Source: Edaphochlamys debaryana
Taxonomy: Eukaryota > Chlorophyta > Chlorophyceae > Chlamydomonadales
Length of the DNA stretch: 64,000 nt
NCBI GenBank assembly: GCA_016858145.1
Contig: JAEHOE010000075.1
Span: 62,001 to 126,000 of the forward strand
Direction: 5' to 3'
The notes below the pieces were generated by a model that saw nothing but the letters and a program-made list of their open reading frames with translations, made no database searches and was not told where the DNA came from. The translations under genes and the position numbers were made by a program. This document shows positions 1 to 10,961 of the stretch, piece after piece; position 1 is the first letter of the stretch; every line of letters starts with the position of its first letter.

Positions 1-158
1 CATAAAGGTCGCGGACGCGGTGCCGCTGGCTCGCACGCCTGCGTATGCGGGAGCGGGAGCGGGGCGCTGGGGGTACAGGGGGCGCTTGGAGGCGGAATGG
101 GGGATGCCGGATGCGAGGGCGTGCACAGTAGCATGAGCGGGGCCCTCCGCATGCACTG

Positions 159-196
159 AGCCAGATGAAAGGCCACCAGATCCGTTCGGTCTAGTC
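159..196 (+). repeat. Short dispersed repeat, copy 1 of an inverted pair
   Basis: This 38-base block matches the reverse complement of 5949-5987 at about 36 of 38 positions. It contains an AAATGAAAGGCC-like core and ends in TTCGGTCTAGT. A shorter piece of the same end, GGTTCGGTCTAGT, occurs near 5098, and AAATGAAAGGCC recurs near 6529. The arrangement would fit ends of a transposable element or scattered copies of one repeat family. No transposase reading frame is visible between the copies. Confidence 0.6.
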
Positions 197-323
197 CCCC
201 TTGCTCTCCCCCCTTCCCCCCGGCTACATCACTCATCTTGCGGTACTGGTCTCAACGCGCGGAGTGGGGCCGAAAGTGCCATTTCGGGAAATTGGGACGA
301 GCAAGTCGCGAGTCCCCTCTCCC

Positions 324-2858
324 CTGGGCTACATCATCCCCAGCCCCTTCATTGACCACTTCCTCGCCGACTAGTCCCTGCACGGGGCCTACACGAGCTT
401 CCTCTGCCTGGGCGGTGAGCTCCAGGGGGGGGCAGGGGCTGCTGGGGTGACCGAGGGGAGTGCAGGGTGGTTGCTGGAGGAGCGGGTGGTGTTGGTGAGG
501 GGCGGTGGGGACCAGGGGGTGGGGCAGTGGTGGTGGAAGGGCTGAACGGTCGAGCGTGAGGGGGCAGCACCTGGCGTGGGGGCTGGACGGCCCGGCACAG
601 CGCTGCGGGGAAGCCGTGCTGGGTCCGCCCGCCCGCACCGCTCCTCCTCCGCGGTGCGTTGGCGGGAGCTGGAGGGCCCCTTCCTGCGGGAGGCGCGCAC
701 GAGGGAGGAGGCAGGCGGGGCCGGGAGGGGCATTGCTTGCCGGGAGAAGGCAGGCACGTACTGGGGAAATGTTCAGCCGCGCCTGTCCCCGTCGACTTGG
801 TCGTCAAGGGAGTCCCCTGCTCCCTGCTTGGTGCTTGCCACTCAGGCTACCGCGCCCGGCACGCACCCCTTTCACTCATGCGTCCTCTCCACACACGCGA
901 GTCACGCACCCCTTCACTCCCGCCGTTCCCGCCCGCTCTGTTCACCCCTTCCCCCCCACCCCCACCCCCACCCCCAGGTGCGTGGCTGGATCCTACTTCG
1001 GCGGCGGCGGGGTGGCTCAAGCGAAGCGACGTGCCAGTGGGGGCGAGTGTGTAAGAAGGGGAGAGGGGGGAGGGGGTCGAGGGAGGAGAGGGTCAAGGAG
1101 GAGAAGGTGTGTGTGTGAAGGGCTGCTCGCATGAGCCTGGGAGTCGTGGGCGCGGTGAGTAGCCGGCCGGCCGTAGAGACGGAACCGAGAGCCCGAGGAA
1201 ACCGAAGCCGAAGGCGTGTGTGTGGGGGGGGGGGCGGGTATCGTGGGCACAGGGGTGAGGAAGTGGCCTGGGCCGAGGGCGGCAGGTTGGGAAGAGGGGA
1301 GGGGGAGGCACGCCGGACTGGTTATGCCTGGTCCGCAAACGGCCGACCCCAGCCCCATGGGCTCACCCGTCGCCCCCGGGCCCCCCTGCACCCGCAGCTG
1401 TCGTTCAACGGCGCCCCCATCGCCAATGGCGGCACGGCGCCCTTCCGCAGCGGGGAGCGCATATCATATAGTGGGGGAGGGAGTGGGGGAGGAGGGTGGC
1501 GGAACGGGAGGCCTGGGGACAGCGAAACTTGTCGCTCACGACCTCGAACCGCGTCCCCCTTTCAACCCCATCCTCCAACTTGCCCATCACCCCAACCCCG
1601 TGCTCAATCGCATCCACGCCCCCTCCCCCAGCTCCCTGGTGTCCAATAAGTACACGGGGGGTGAGGCGGAGCTGGTGCTGAGGGGGGAAGGGGAGGGGGG
1701 CAGACGGGAGAAGGGGATAGTGAGTGGCAAGACCGAGCGGGAAGACTCCGGACGAGTACGAAGGACTCCGACCAGACCCGGTCCTCCCTCTGCGCCCTCC
1801 TCTCCGCCCCCATCCTTCTCCCCCTGCTGCTCCATCCCGGCAGAACTGGTGTTCACCCCCCAACCATGCCCGGGGGTTCGGGCGGGGTGGGGAGCAAGGG
1901 GGAGGGCGCTGCCCTTCCCACCTTGGCCGTGTCGCATGGCCCGGCAGCGCTGCCCGACTGGCTCCGCGGCCGCCCTCCACCACAAACCCAATTACCCGGC
2001 CTCTCAACGGCCAGCCCATCGCCAGCCCGGCATACCTGGTGGCCCGAGTGGACGCATGCAGCGACCGAGTCCTGTCCTTCGAGCCGTGTACCGGTACAAT
2101 CAGGGAGTTGGGGAGACGGGGGGGGGGGGTGCTGGTGCGGGAGGGGCCGATGGGAGGACAGGCGGCGGGTGTGTTGCTGCCGCTAGGGGCGAGGCATGGA
2201 GCGGGTGAGGGACCCTTGGGGCAGGCTGCAGAGCGCCGTTCGTGGAACCCCCACCGCTCAGGTGTCTGTTGGTCCGCTGTGTCTTTCTGCGTTCTGCCTT
2301 AACGTACGCCAACCCGCACCTTTCATCGCCCACCGGCTACTGCCACTGTCCTCACCCCACACTCTTGCCCCCTCTCCGCCCACCCGCAGGTGGTCCTGCA
2401 GACGGCCAAGTCTAAGGAAACGCCAATGCATCGCACCGCGCAGGTGGGACATGAGAATTGCGTGGCGGGCGGCCGGTGCAGTTGTGAGTTGGTACGAAAA
2501 CCTGTACGGCAAGCGGGGGGGACCTAGGACTGCATCATACCTAATCTTGAACCTTCCGTGCTGCGTGCCATGGCCCATGCCGCGACGCGTCCCTCAGGAC
2601 CGCTGCCCGGACCTGTGCAAGCCCAGGGAACCGGCTGAGGAGTCGGCGACCAACGGAGGAGGCGGGGAGCAGGGGGGCGACAAGGAGGATGGCAGGGGGG
2701 CAGGCAAGGGGAGCGGGAGGAGGAGGGGGCGGGCAGCGAGGCGCGGGCCGGGGTGGAGAAGGAGGCGGGCGAGGCGAGGCGAAGGGCTGCTGGGGGGGAA
2801 GGGCCGGCCCGTGGGGCGCGCCGGTAGCGCCCCGCGGGGTAGGCTCACGGGCCCTTGA
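324..2858 (+). pseudogene. Deg/Do-like serine protease, C-terminal fragment (decayed)
   Basis: Separate exon-like blocks match the C-terminal half of plant DEG2/DEG9/DEG10-type (HtrA/Do-like) proteases in the right order. The block at 324-414 reads GYIIPSPFIDHF, the end of the protease domain. The block at 1398-1471 reads LSFNGAPIANGGTAPF, from the first PDZ domain. Further blocks are 1632-1683 (LVSNKYTGGEAELVLR), about 1990-2093 (PLNGQPIASPAYLVARVD, second PDZ-like part), 2390-2443 (VVLQTAKSK) and about 2587 (VPQDRCPDL, family C-terminus). The first block has an in-frame TAG at 372-374 where the family usually has a tyrosine codon, and the 1398 block cannot be joined to the 1632 block in phase. 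The catalytic His-Asp-Ser exons are not seen and would lie left of the window. A sequencing error at the TAG is possible, but the phase problem makes decay more likely. Confidence 0.6.
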
Positions 2859-2869
2859 CCGCGTAACAA

Positions 2870-3700
2870 CAACAACAATAAGGGGGGCAGGCCGGCTCTT
2901 CAGTTGGGTGAGGTCGGGACAAGAGTGCAGCAGCGGCACGGGCAGGCCCAGGTGGGCTCAAGGGGTGGGGGGAGGTGGGGCGCGAGGATGACATGGGCCT
3001 TCGGATATCGGACTTGTGAGGGAGTAACGGCAGCCCACCTGCACGGCTGTGAGTTGGGGTGTGCCGCGCGTAGCAGGCAGGCACGCCGTGCGGTGCCCCA
3101 GATGGCTAGCTTCCGAGACAGAGGAGGGGAGACGACGTGCTTCTGACAGTGCCGGCGTGAGCACGCCATGCACCCGAAGGTGCGCTATCTCAAGGTGGGC
3201 TATCGGCTGGTGCAAAGGGTCATCAGCGTCGTTACACGGACAACGGCAATCAGTCCGACAATGAAGGCAATCAGCCGTGAACCCCGGCAAGGCATCGGAC
3301 TCAAATGGCTTGGCGTCACAGCACAATGCACCCTGGAAACTACTCTCGACCTGGCGTGCACCCCATGGCCTCGGGTAGAGGCCCACACACACCAGCCGAC
3401 CAGCGCTGCACGTCTTGAGGCAGGGTGCACAGCCAGCAGCAGGAGCAGCCCAGCAGGGCCCAGCGCTGGCCCAGCGCTCAGCATGGAAGCCCCGCAACAA
3501 CGCCAGCGCAAACAAGGGTCGGGGCACAATCATCCCCATCGACACACACGACGGGTATCCCACGCACACTGGCAACTTGCCAGGGTTTGAAACCCTGCAG
3601 CCCCAGCAGCACCCAGCTAGCCCCCTGCACCAACATGCTACCTTTACCAGCCCGCCATCATCTGCTCAGAAACCTATGCGTCCGCGCCTGTCCGCGTGAA
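2870..3700. other. Gene-free stretch
   Basis: No reading frame here has recognisable protein features. The only item noted is a TTACA at about 3230 (TGTAA on the minus strand), roughly 480 bases downstream of the zinc-ribbon stop codon, which could be that gene's poly(A) signal. Confidence 0.4.
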
Positions 3701-3710
3701 GTTTGTGGAG

Positions 3711-3902
3711 CTAGCGCACTTGTTTCACGTACATCACCCCCTCGCACTCGTCACACGGGATGCCGTCCTTGCCGCCCCGCTGCACGTAGCCCAACACCTC
3801 CTCGGCTGAAAGCACGCGCTCATCCTTGCACTTATTACAGATTGCGAGGGTCTTGGGTACTGCCTTGTGGACCTTCTTCGCAGCGTTCTTCAGCTTGTTC
3901 AT
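3711..3902 (-). CDS. Small zinc-ribbon protein (63 aa) or last exon of one
   Basis: A 63-residue frame begins at ATG 3902 and stops at 3711. It has a basic N-terminus, then a CNKC knuckle (residues 22-25) and a CDEC knuckle (50-53), the spacing of a zinc ribbon. The base triplet directly before the ATG is CAG after a pyrimidine-poor stretch, so the ATG may lie at the start of a spliced exon; the frame is also open upstream to 4037. I do not recognise the family. The paired C-x2-C motifs and low-complexity-free sequence make it more likely real than its neighbours. Function could be nucleic-acid or protein binding, which is inference only. Confidence 0.5.
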   Translation of the reverse strand: MNKLKNAAKKVHKAVPKTLAICNKCKDERVLSAEEVLGYVQRGGKDGIPCDECEGVMYVKQVR

Positions 3903-4199
3903 CTGGTGCGAGATAAGGGGGTGAGCTTGATCAGTGACGCGTCCGTAGCACAGGGTGACCAGACGGCGCGGGCCAACTGGGCCAAGTTGGGAAATGCGTG
4001 ACCATGCCGGGCAAATCGCAGCTGCCCCACGCACCATGGTTCCGAGGCGCAGCGTCGCAGTATGTGGGGAACCGTCGTTCGCCGTCGTTGGTATGCTATC
4101 GCTTGGTATCGAGCGATGTAAACGCTCTTGGTCGCGGTCTTGTGCGCGTGCGTGGAGTGCGCTTCAGGACCCACCTACGTTATAAGGCGGATACGGGCC

Positions 4200-4480
4200 G
4201 ATCGGAGTTTGGGGCGTATCATTCCAGGCAGGGCCCAGCGTGGCCCAGCGGGAACTGGGTTTCGCTCAGGCGGGGTGGGGTTCGCTCAGGCTGCCGGGCC
4301 TAGGAGCGCGACTTCGGCTGGGTTCGGCCCTGAGAGCCAAGACCGCCACGGCCCGCCACGGCCCCGCGGCGACACGGCCCTACCTACTGCATAATTGGCC
4401 CCAAAGGGCCCGACCGGCCCGACCAGTTCCGACTGGTGCCGATCCCGTTGGGCCCCGTCCCACACTCCCACTTGTTGCTA
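4200..4480. repeat. Low-complexity GC-rich stretch
   Basis: Short degenerate repeats of GGCCCAGCG, CGGCCCGCCACGG and CCCGACCGG types dominate this stretch. No protein or RNA feature is supported. Confidence 0.4.
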
Positions 4481-4699
4481 CGTACGTGTATAAGCTCATC
4501 TGCTGCTTCCAGCAGGCGTTAACTCCGCTCGCTGTTAGGCATCGCTTCTGTAAGTTGCGCCACCATCACCATCATCATGCTACACTGGACCCCGTGTCCA
4601 CAACGATGGCAACAGTGCTCGCGGTGTGGCATTTTGGCAGCCAGAGTGGCCTTGGTCGTCAAATGCCGTGGTACTCACAGCCTATGTCTGTCCCCACAG

Positions 4700-4967
4700 C
4701 TGCGCTCAGAAGGGAGAGCTGGACATCCTGAAGTCCAACTCTGAATCTTTGAGACGGACGATTTACCGCATGGAGCGCAACGTTCAGGCGCTTGAGCACA
4801 ACCTCAACGCAAGCAAAAGGGCGACCGAGAGACACATCCAGGTGCTTGAGCACCAGGTGCAGGACTTGCAGTGCACAGTGCTTAAACTGCTGAAGGAGCT
4901 GAAGGAGCTGAAGGAGCGGGACGTTGCACACGAACAGAGCACAGCAGCCATGTTGAAGCGTCCTTAG
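4700..4967 (+). CDS. Coiled-coil protein, C-terminal exon
   Basis: An exon appears to start after the acceptor CCCCACAG at 4692-4699 and ends with TAG at 4965-4967. It encodes about 88 residues with regular heptads of leucine, isoleucine and valine (LKSNSESLRR, then ALEHNLNASK and VLEHQVQDLQ, then LKELKELKE). The two LEH segments look like an internal duplication. An internal ATG at 4770 would give a 65-residue product if there is no upstream exon. The helical heptads imply a coiled-coil dimer or oligomer; no family is recognised. The 5' exon was not found, so the gene model is partial. Confidence 0.45.
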
Positions 4968-6560
4968 GGGGACCTTGCTTTGGAGCGAGGGCAGGCGGGG
5001 GCACTGGGGTCACTGAACCGTGCGAGGAGGGAATTGGCCGGCCGTGCCTCGCTTGGGGGCCCGGGGGGCATGGGGCCCCGTCGTGCCGTGCTGCGACCGG
5101 TTCGGTCTAGTGGAGGGTTGGGTGCGGTACATACATACACTCATGCATATGGGTGGGCGGCGTGCTGGCTAGCTGGAGGCTGCCAAGCCATGGCGTTCAG
5201 CAGCAGTGCACCCCGCTGGGGTTGTTCTCGTCAAACCCCGCTGGGGTCCCTCATTGTCACTACCAAGGGTACCGAGGACTAGTGCGCAACAGGGCGATGC
5301 ACCCTGCCAACTGGACACGGTCCCGAGCTACCGTATGGGCGCGTGCCCAGGGTCCGACTACTGGTATGGGCGGCTGGGCAGGAAAGCCCAGAGGGCAGGT
5401 GTGCGTGTCCCGCAGCATGCGCCCTTGGGCCAGCCTGGCCCTGAGGCTGCTGCCTCGCTCCCTCCATCAGCAAAGCTAATGCCGTTGGCTTGCCCCAGAC
5501 TCCGCTCGGAGAGCGGAGCTACGAGCTAGCTAGAGAGGGGCTACGCCTATGCAATCACGTCGCAGCGGAGAAGCAAGATCAGAGGAAGTTCGAGGGTCGT
5601 TGACGCGCTCACAGGCCCTCGCCGCCAGACAGTGCCCCAGCGTAGAAGCAGAGTGCCGTCCAAAGCAGTGTGCAGGACGCAGGGGCCACGGGAAGTTCTG
5701 GCGAGGGACGACCCGTTTGCAGACTGCCGACGCGTTTGCGGTGTTCTCCCGAGGCACGCTAGGCTTGCGACGCATGCTGCATTAGGCGTGTCGCCTACAT
5801 TATGTGCCTCGTCGCGTGTTGCAGTCTGGCGACGGGGTGCACGTGCAGTGCCACTCGCGCCACGCGGCCTCCCTCCCCCCGCAACCCCTGCGCCACCCGC
5901 GACCCACCGGCGACCCACCGGCCATGCAACCCCAGTCCCACTCCCCAAACTAGACCGAACGGATCTTGTGGCCTTTCATTTGGCTCCGATTCTTGGTGGA
6001 CACATGGCCACCGCGCGCGGGCAGGCAGCTAGGCGCGCGCGGGGGTGCGTGGGGGTGCGTCGATGGGGCAGGGGATGCGGGTTCGTGCATCGATGGTCTT
6101 ACGCCAAATTGCTTGGAGTAAACATAGAGCGAGGTACACGGCGGTCCTAGCGGTCGCTGCGCTGAGCCCTGGACAGCCTGGAAGCCCCAAGGTGTTCTTC
6201 TTACTCATGTGTATCATAATCGAAAGCCCGCGCAGTGTACGTGACCCTGACCGACCTCCGTGCCCTCGCGATGGGTTTGGCACGAAGCCCAGCACCGACT
6301 TCGGACCTTCCGCCGCCCCTCTTCGATTCAGGCTTCCTTGCAAGAGCCATGAGTACTCAAAGAGGTGTGCAGTAGCCTGGGCGGCAAGCCAAGGGCTTGT
6401 TCTCGCACTTCGATGGTTATGACATTCTCGCTCTCTCACTATGGCTACGGTCATTTCCGTCCCAACGGCCCGCGCCGCGGCCCCCCTGCGGGGTGCCCCT
6501 GCGCCGCCCGTTGCTCCGCAAATGAAAGGCCAAAAAGGGGGGCAAGCCCGGACTGCTGCG
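4968..6560. other. Gene-poor stretch with short repeats
   Basis: Open frames are present but lack domains, plausible splice-phase continuity or conserved motifs. Small tandem repeats (for example CGACCCACCGG twice near 5900, GGGGGTGCGT twice near 6042) and one copy of the inverted 38-base repeat lie here. Confidence 0.4.
5949..5987 (-). repeat. Short dispersed repeat, copy 2 of an inverted pair
   Basis: Reverse-complement partner of 159-196 with about two mismatches over 38 bases. If the two copies are terminal repeats, the element would be about 5.8 kb and would enclose the Deg fragment, the zinc-ribbon gene and the coiled-coil exon. The short length and the absence of a visible target-site duplication argue for scattered repeats instead. 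Confidence 0.6.
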
Positions 6561-6567
6561 CAGCTCA

Positions 6568-7000
6568 GTGGTTTTGTTTCCAGCCGTCCATCATGGTGGC
6601 ACAGAAGCGGTCCATGCCCAGGTGCCGGTTGAAGAACTGCACGGCTGTGTGTTGCTGGAGCAGAGGAGCGTGCCACCAGAGCACGGCCACCCCGTCCTTC
6701 GAGTGGGTCATCAGCGCCGTGGGGCGCACGGAGAACCTTGCTGAGCAGCAATCACAGACAGCTGGGGCACTGACACCTTGGCAGGCGGCTGATCCCAGGT
6801 CATGATTGTGCCCGTCGCCCCTCCCCCCACAGGACAAAGGCCAATGGGCCATGCCTGAGGCGTGGTGTACGCTGGCGTCGAAAGCGGTCGTCCGAGCTGC
6901 CAAGAGGCTGCTCCTTGCATTGAGCGCAACCGGTATATCCTTCAACGCCGCTGCCACGCTTGGGTCATCGTAGCACAGCGCGGGACCCTTCCGGCGTGCG
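6568..7000 (-). CDS. Possible exon(s) of an unrecognised protein
   Basis: Two stretches of a minus-strand open frame look protein-like rather than random. One at about 6990-6840 includes DDPSVAAALKDIPVALNAR and SGMAHWPLSCGG. A second at about 6780-6570 includes SVRPTALMTHSKDGVAV and QFFNRHLGMDRFCATMMDGW. The segment between them could be an intron. No domain family is recognised and no start or stop can be assigned, so this is only a candidate. Confidence 0.25.
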
Positions 7001-7101
7001 GGTTTGGGTAGCCCTGGGCGAAAGGAGACACGGGGGACGAGTTTAGGCGAAAAGCAAGGCCAGCAAAGTGCGACGAGTGCAGTGGCAGGGTTTCGGAAAC
7101 C

Positions 7102-7202
7102 GGGTACTAGTACCCGCACGGGTACTGAGAAAATAATTCCGGGCTCCGGTGCACGGGTACAGGAAATCAACTCCGAAGCCTTCCAGTACCCGCACGGATA
7201 CT
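7102..7202. repeat. Pair of 18-base repeats with a 14-base palindrome
   Basis: AGTACCCGCACGGGTACT at 7109-7126 recurs with one change at 7185-7202. The first copy overlaps a perfect palindrome, GGGTACTAGTACCC (7102-7115). Both copies are followed by an A/T-rich run unusual for this GC-rich region. Confidence 0.6.
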
Positions 7203-7204
7203 AT

Positions 7205-8600
7205 AAAATTGTCGCCCTGCCCCCCCTGGTACCCGGCCTGCTGGGGCTTGAGCCCGGGGGATCCGGGGGCCTGGCGTGGGGCCTGAGGTGTTCGTGCCGC
7301 CGCGGCACGATTTTGACCAAGGAGGAGCGAGGGGCTGCACGGACTTGGGGGCAACGAGGCTACAGGGCGAGCATTTACCGGAAGGGCAAGGGCTAGGGCT
7401 GTGCGGATAGGGCTAGGGCTGTACGTTCCAGCCTGTAATCCAGCCGAAGCTCAGCTGCTAGTACGCTCTGCCGTAGCTACCTTCGTGTCCTACAGCAAAG
7501 TTGGCGCAATTTGATCCCCATAATGCAAATTTTCTTCTACGTGTATGCAAGAAGCTCATAGTGTGCTCCGTAGGCCCCATAGCGGCTATGCGTAAAACGT
7601 GAGATGTGGCCTGAGTGGCCTGAGTTCGGAGGTCGGGGGCGGCCTCGCGACGTCTTTCCAGTCGCTGCCACCACTACTCTAGAGTCACCCTGAAGCGATC
7701 GCGGCGGGTTCGGCGCGCTAATGGCTGGCTCAGGTTTGGCTTGGCCAGCGGCAGGCGATGTGTGCATTTTGCGCCTGCCCAGCCGCCCATAGCCGGACCC
7801 TGGCCCCCTCGGCTGACACCCGTGTACTGGCACGATTTATCACGCAAGACCTCATAGCCCGCTCTGACTTCTTCTTCACTGTGAGCACCGCCCATGGGCC
7901 GGCACATCTCTACACCCCACAGTGGTCATCCTGCACAAGTTGAGCCACCAGGTGGCATCACTTGGGAATGACCTGCTAATATGTTGCGGTGGACAGCCAG
8001 TCCGCCTTCCCTACCAAGGGCCGCGGCGGGCCCCCACAGTCTCCTCGTCTCCGGCTCTGCTCGCCTCCGCCTGCCGCCTCCAACTCCGCCTCTGTCCCGC
8101 CGCTGCCCCCTACGTCCCGCCTGTCGTGTTGGTCGCTGCGCCGCCTCTCTTCCAGGGCTGTCGCTGACTGGTGGTGGCGCGGCAGGGGATGGGGGAGGAG
8201 CAGGCCGAAACAGGTCGCGACGTCCGCTGCAGGAGGGTCGGGAGCGGGAGAGCGCCAGCGGGACGGACAGGGCGAGAGGCGGTCAGGTTGGGGGATCACA
8301 GGTGCAGGTGCACGGGCAAGGGGAAAGGAAAGACCTTGCGCCAAGCAGTGCAAGGGAGGGCATACCCGAGTAGAGGGCGTTCCGCCATGCAGCGCCTCGG
8401 AGGCCAGGCAGGCCGGTGTGCCCGAGTCGAGGGGAGCCTGGCGGGTGGGACACAGGGGCAAGGAAGGAGCACGGCGCTGGGATCGGGCCGGTTCTGTTGG
8501 GCAAGGACGGAGCGGCTGAGCGAGCCGGGCAGGGCCCCGACGCATGCCAACACCCGCCTCGAGCCCCGCAAGCCAGCACACAGCCTGGGCTGTGGAGCCT
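7205..8600. other. Gene-free stretch
   Basis: No supported exon. A short direct repeat, GGGCTAGGGCTGT, occurs twice between 7392 and 7425. The minus-strand frames continuing below the degenerate kinase copy show no kinase motifs. Confidence 0.35.
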
Positions 8601-8619
8601 GTGCCCGCGCAGGCCTCAC

Positions 8620-9241
8620 CTGCGGGCTGCCCCAGCCCGTCGAGCGGCGAGGGACTGCAGCGTCCGTCAGCTGCACGATGTGGGGAAAGGGAGGTTGAGT
8701 GCGGAGGCCGGATAGCGCCAGCCAGCCTCGCATGCGCTACTGACAGGCCCACCGCTCCGTACGATTGCTGCGCTTACCCTCGTGTTGGTGCTCTCCGTCA
8801 CCAGAATGTTCTCTGCGGGGGCCAAAGCACGGTCGGGGGCCAACGTCTGAGCGCCCTCTCAGCAGAGCCCGGCATGCAGCCACATGCAGCCCCACGCCGC
8901 CACGCCCAGGCCGTCTGGCCGCACGCCCTTCCACTATCCCCAGAGCTGGAACCCGCCCATACCCCTCTCTCCACACACCCGGCCGGAGGTCTCGGTGCAC
9001 CACCCGCTGCATGGGCACGGCGGTGAGGCACTGCGGGGGCCAAAGGGGCGCGCACCCTGTGAGCAAGGGCTGCGGCCAGGCGCGACCACCGGACCCCTGC
9101 ACGTGCTGCCGCCTCCTCACCTGTGCCAGCTGCAGCGCCAGCTGCAAGCGGTCCTGCCGTGTCATCAGGGCCGTGCGTGTGCCGCCCTCGCACCCGCTGC
9201 TCTCCGCACCGGGGCTGCTGAGCGGGTCCGTGCGGGCATCC
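8620..9241 (-). pseudogene. Protein kinase-like tandem copy, truncated and lacking DFG
   Basis: Four exon-like blocks (9241-9121, 9030-8979, 8812-8778, 8670-8620) mirror four exons of the neighbouring kinase gene. Three pairs are equal or nearly equal in length: 52/52, 35/35 and 51/48 bases. The order of motifs is RLQLALQLAQ, then VVHRDLRP (catalytic loop HRD present), then ENILVTES, then LTDAAVPRRS. In the last block the magnesium-binding DFG has become DAA. No counterparts of the APE, subdomain IX or subdomain XI exons follow, and the N-lobe is missing. If translated it would be an inactive fragment. The shared exon lengths and phases show it arose by tandem duplication of the gene at 9.4-11 kb. 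Confidence 0.7.
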
Positions 9242-9399
9242 CTGCGCGCAATGCAGTACCGGGGTCAACCTCAGACACGCACGCAACAGCCAAGTGCCGT
9301 TCGTTCGCCCCGGCGGCGGAGGCAACTCACCAAGGCTCGCCGCTGTTGAGGCCCGGGGGCTGCCTGTTGGGTACCGGAGAGGGCCGCTCTTCGCTCCCC

Positions 9400-10961
9400 G
9401 CCTGCTGCCGCTCCGCCTCCTGCCCCGCCGCCGCCGCTCAAGCTCCGAGGCCGCCGTCGCTCAAGCTCCGAGGCCATGCCGCGCCGCCGCCCCGGGTCCG
9501 GGCTGAGGAAGTCCAGGCACCGCACCGCGGCGCCAACCCGGGGTTGCGGTTGCGCGTGGCCCCTCCCCCGCAGGCCGCCGGCAGCCCTGCCGGGGGTGCC
9601 CAGGACCAAGGCTCTCCGCCAGGCGCTGCGTATGCTGCCGCCGACCCCGCCGATCCCGCCCACCCCGCCCCGCGCCAGGGCTGCCGCCAGGGGGTCGCGT
9701 GGCGACATTAGCTCAGAGAGGAGCAGGCCGTAGCTGAACACGTCAGCCGGCTGCTGCGCGGGGGACAGGAGCGCGGGACCGGCGCGAATTGCGGGTGCGT
9801 CAAGCCATCGACAAAAGAAGGAGTCGTCAGGATGCGTCGTTGCAAGTTGTGCACTGGCTGCATAGCCCAGGGGGCGTACCTGTGGTGAGGACGCCTCGCC
9901 TCGCATCAACTCGGGTGCCAGGTACGCCAGGGTGCCGGACCCAGCCCGGACCTGGCGAGTGACGGAGGAGGAACAGTGAGGAAGGACGTGCACAAGTGAG
10001 CAGGGCAGCAGGGCAGGAGCAGCAGCAACTTGCCGACCCCTGTCTGAAGCGCCCTCAGCTCCAGGCGAGGGCCGCCACGGGCCGCCACGGGCCGCCACGG
10101 GCGTGCCTCTCCACGGGTCTCACCTGCGCCCTGGCCTCCCTTGAGAATGCGGAGAGCCCGAAGTCCGTGAGCTGCGTGGAGGGGGCGGGGAGGTTAGCGC
10201 AAAGGCGCTGCTACCAATACCCTACAGCTACTTCACAATTCTGGCTTACCCTCACGGCCGCGCCCTTTGTCACCAAGACGTTGTCTGCTCGGGCCAAGCA
10301 AGAGCGCCAGATTCGTTAATAAACGAGCCCTCACAGCTCAGCACAGCAGCTCTCGGTGCACACGAGCCCGCATTCAAGCCAGCCCACATACCGGCCCCCA
10401 AACCCTCGGTCCCACACCCCACGCACCTGGCTTGAGGTCCCTGTGCACAACGGACTCGCCGTGCAGGGCCTTGAGACCCTGCACAGGCAGGGGGCGGAGG
10501 GGCACACCTGTGAGCGAGGGGCCACTGCACAGCAGCCGCAGATCCTCCCAACCCCTCACCTGTGCCACCTGAGCGGCCAGCCGCAAGCGGCACTGCCACG
10601 GCGGAAGTGTCGTGCTTGTGCCGCCCCCCCGGTCGGTGCCGTCGCCGGGTTCCCTGCGTGCAGGTACGTAAGGGGGTTAATGCGTGAGTCCAGCAAGAGC
10701 ATCCTTCGTCGGGACAAGCGGCTGCGGACCTGGCTATTGCTTGTGTGCGTGAGACCTACCGAGACAGCGCTCCTTCGCTGAACAGCACGCCCGCCGCGAC
10801 GCCGGTGCGCACCACCCCCGTTTTTGGTGGTGCCGGCCCCGTCATCGCGTCATCCTTGAACAGGCGGGGGTGCTCAATCATGCCGATGGGGCTGTTGAGG
10901 CTGGACCTCGCGCTGGCGTTGACCCCGAGCGTGTAGCGGAAATGCGGCAGCATGAGCTTGT
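9400..10961 (-). CDS. Protein kinase (TKL-like), N-lobe incompletely defined
   Basis: In-phase exons: 10961 to about 10782, 10653-10560, 10478-10427, 10284-10250, 10171-10124, 9951-9880, then 9753 downward. They carry the catalytic loop VVHRDLKP, DNVLVTKG, the DFG motif in LTDFGLSAFSRE, GTLAYLAPELM (APE), QPADVFSYGLLLSELM (subdomain IX) and CLDFLSPDPGRR (subdomain XI). These are consistent with a Ser/Thr or Tyr-like algal kinase that phosphorylates proteins using ATP. The exon at 10961 (VHKLMLPHFRYTLGVN to EGALSR) joins 10653 with a correct split codon and probably supplies the end of the N-lobe. The glycine loop and catalytic lysine were not found. The last exon stays open to about 9273, but its true end is unclear. 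A degenerate tandem copy follows directly downstream. Confidence 0.6.
10066..10100. repeat. Triple 11-base tandem repeat in a kinase intron
   Basis: GGCCGCCACGG is repeated about three times within the intron between the DFG and APE exons of the kinase gene. Confidence 0.5.

Noticed and set aside
4560..4577. CAC/CAT run resembling a polyhistidine codon stretch
   Set aside because: It lies outside any supported exon and is a simple trinucleotide repeat.
7392..7425. Telomere-like GGGCTAGGGCT repeats
   Set aside because: Only two units, and the sequence does not match the TTTTAGGG volvocine telomere repeat.
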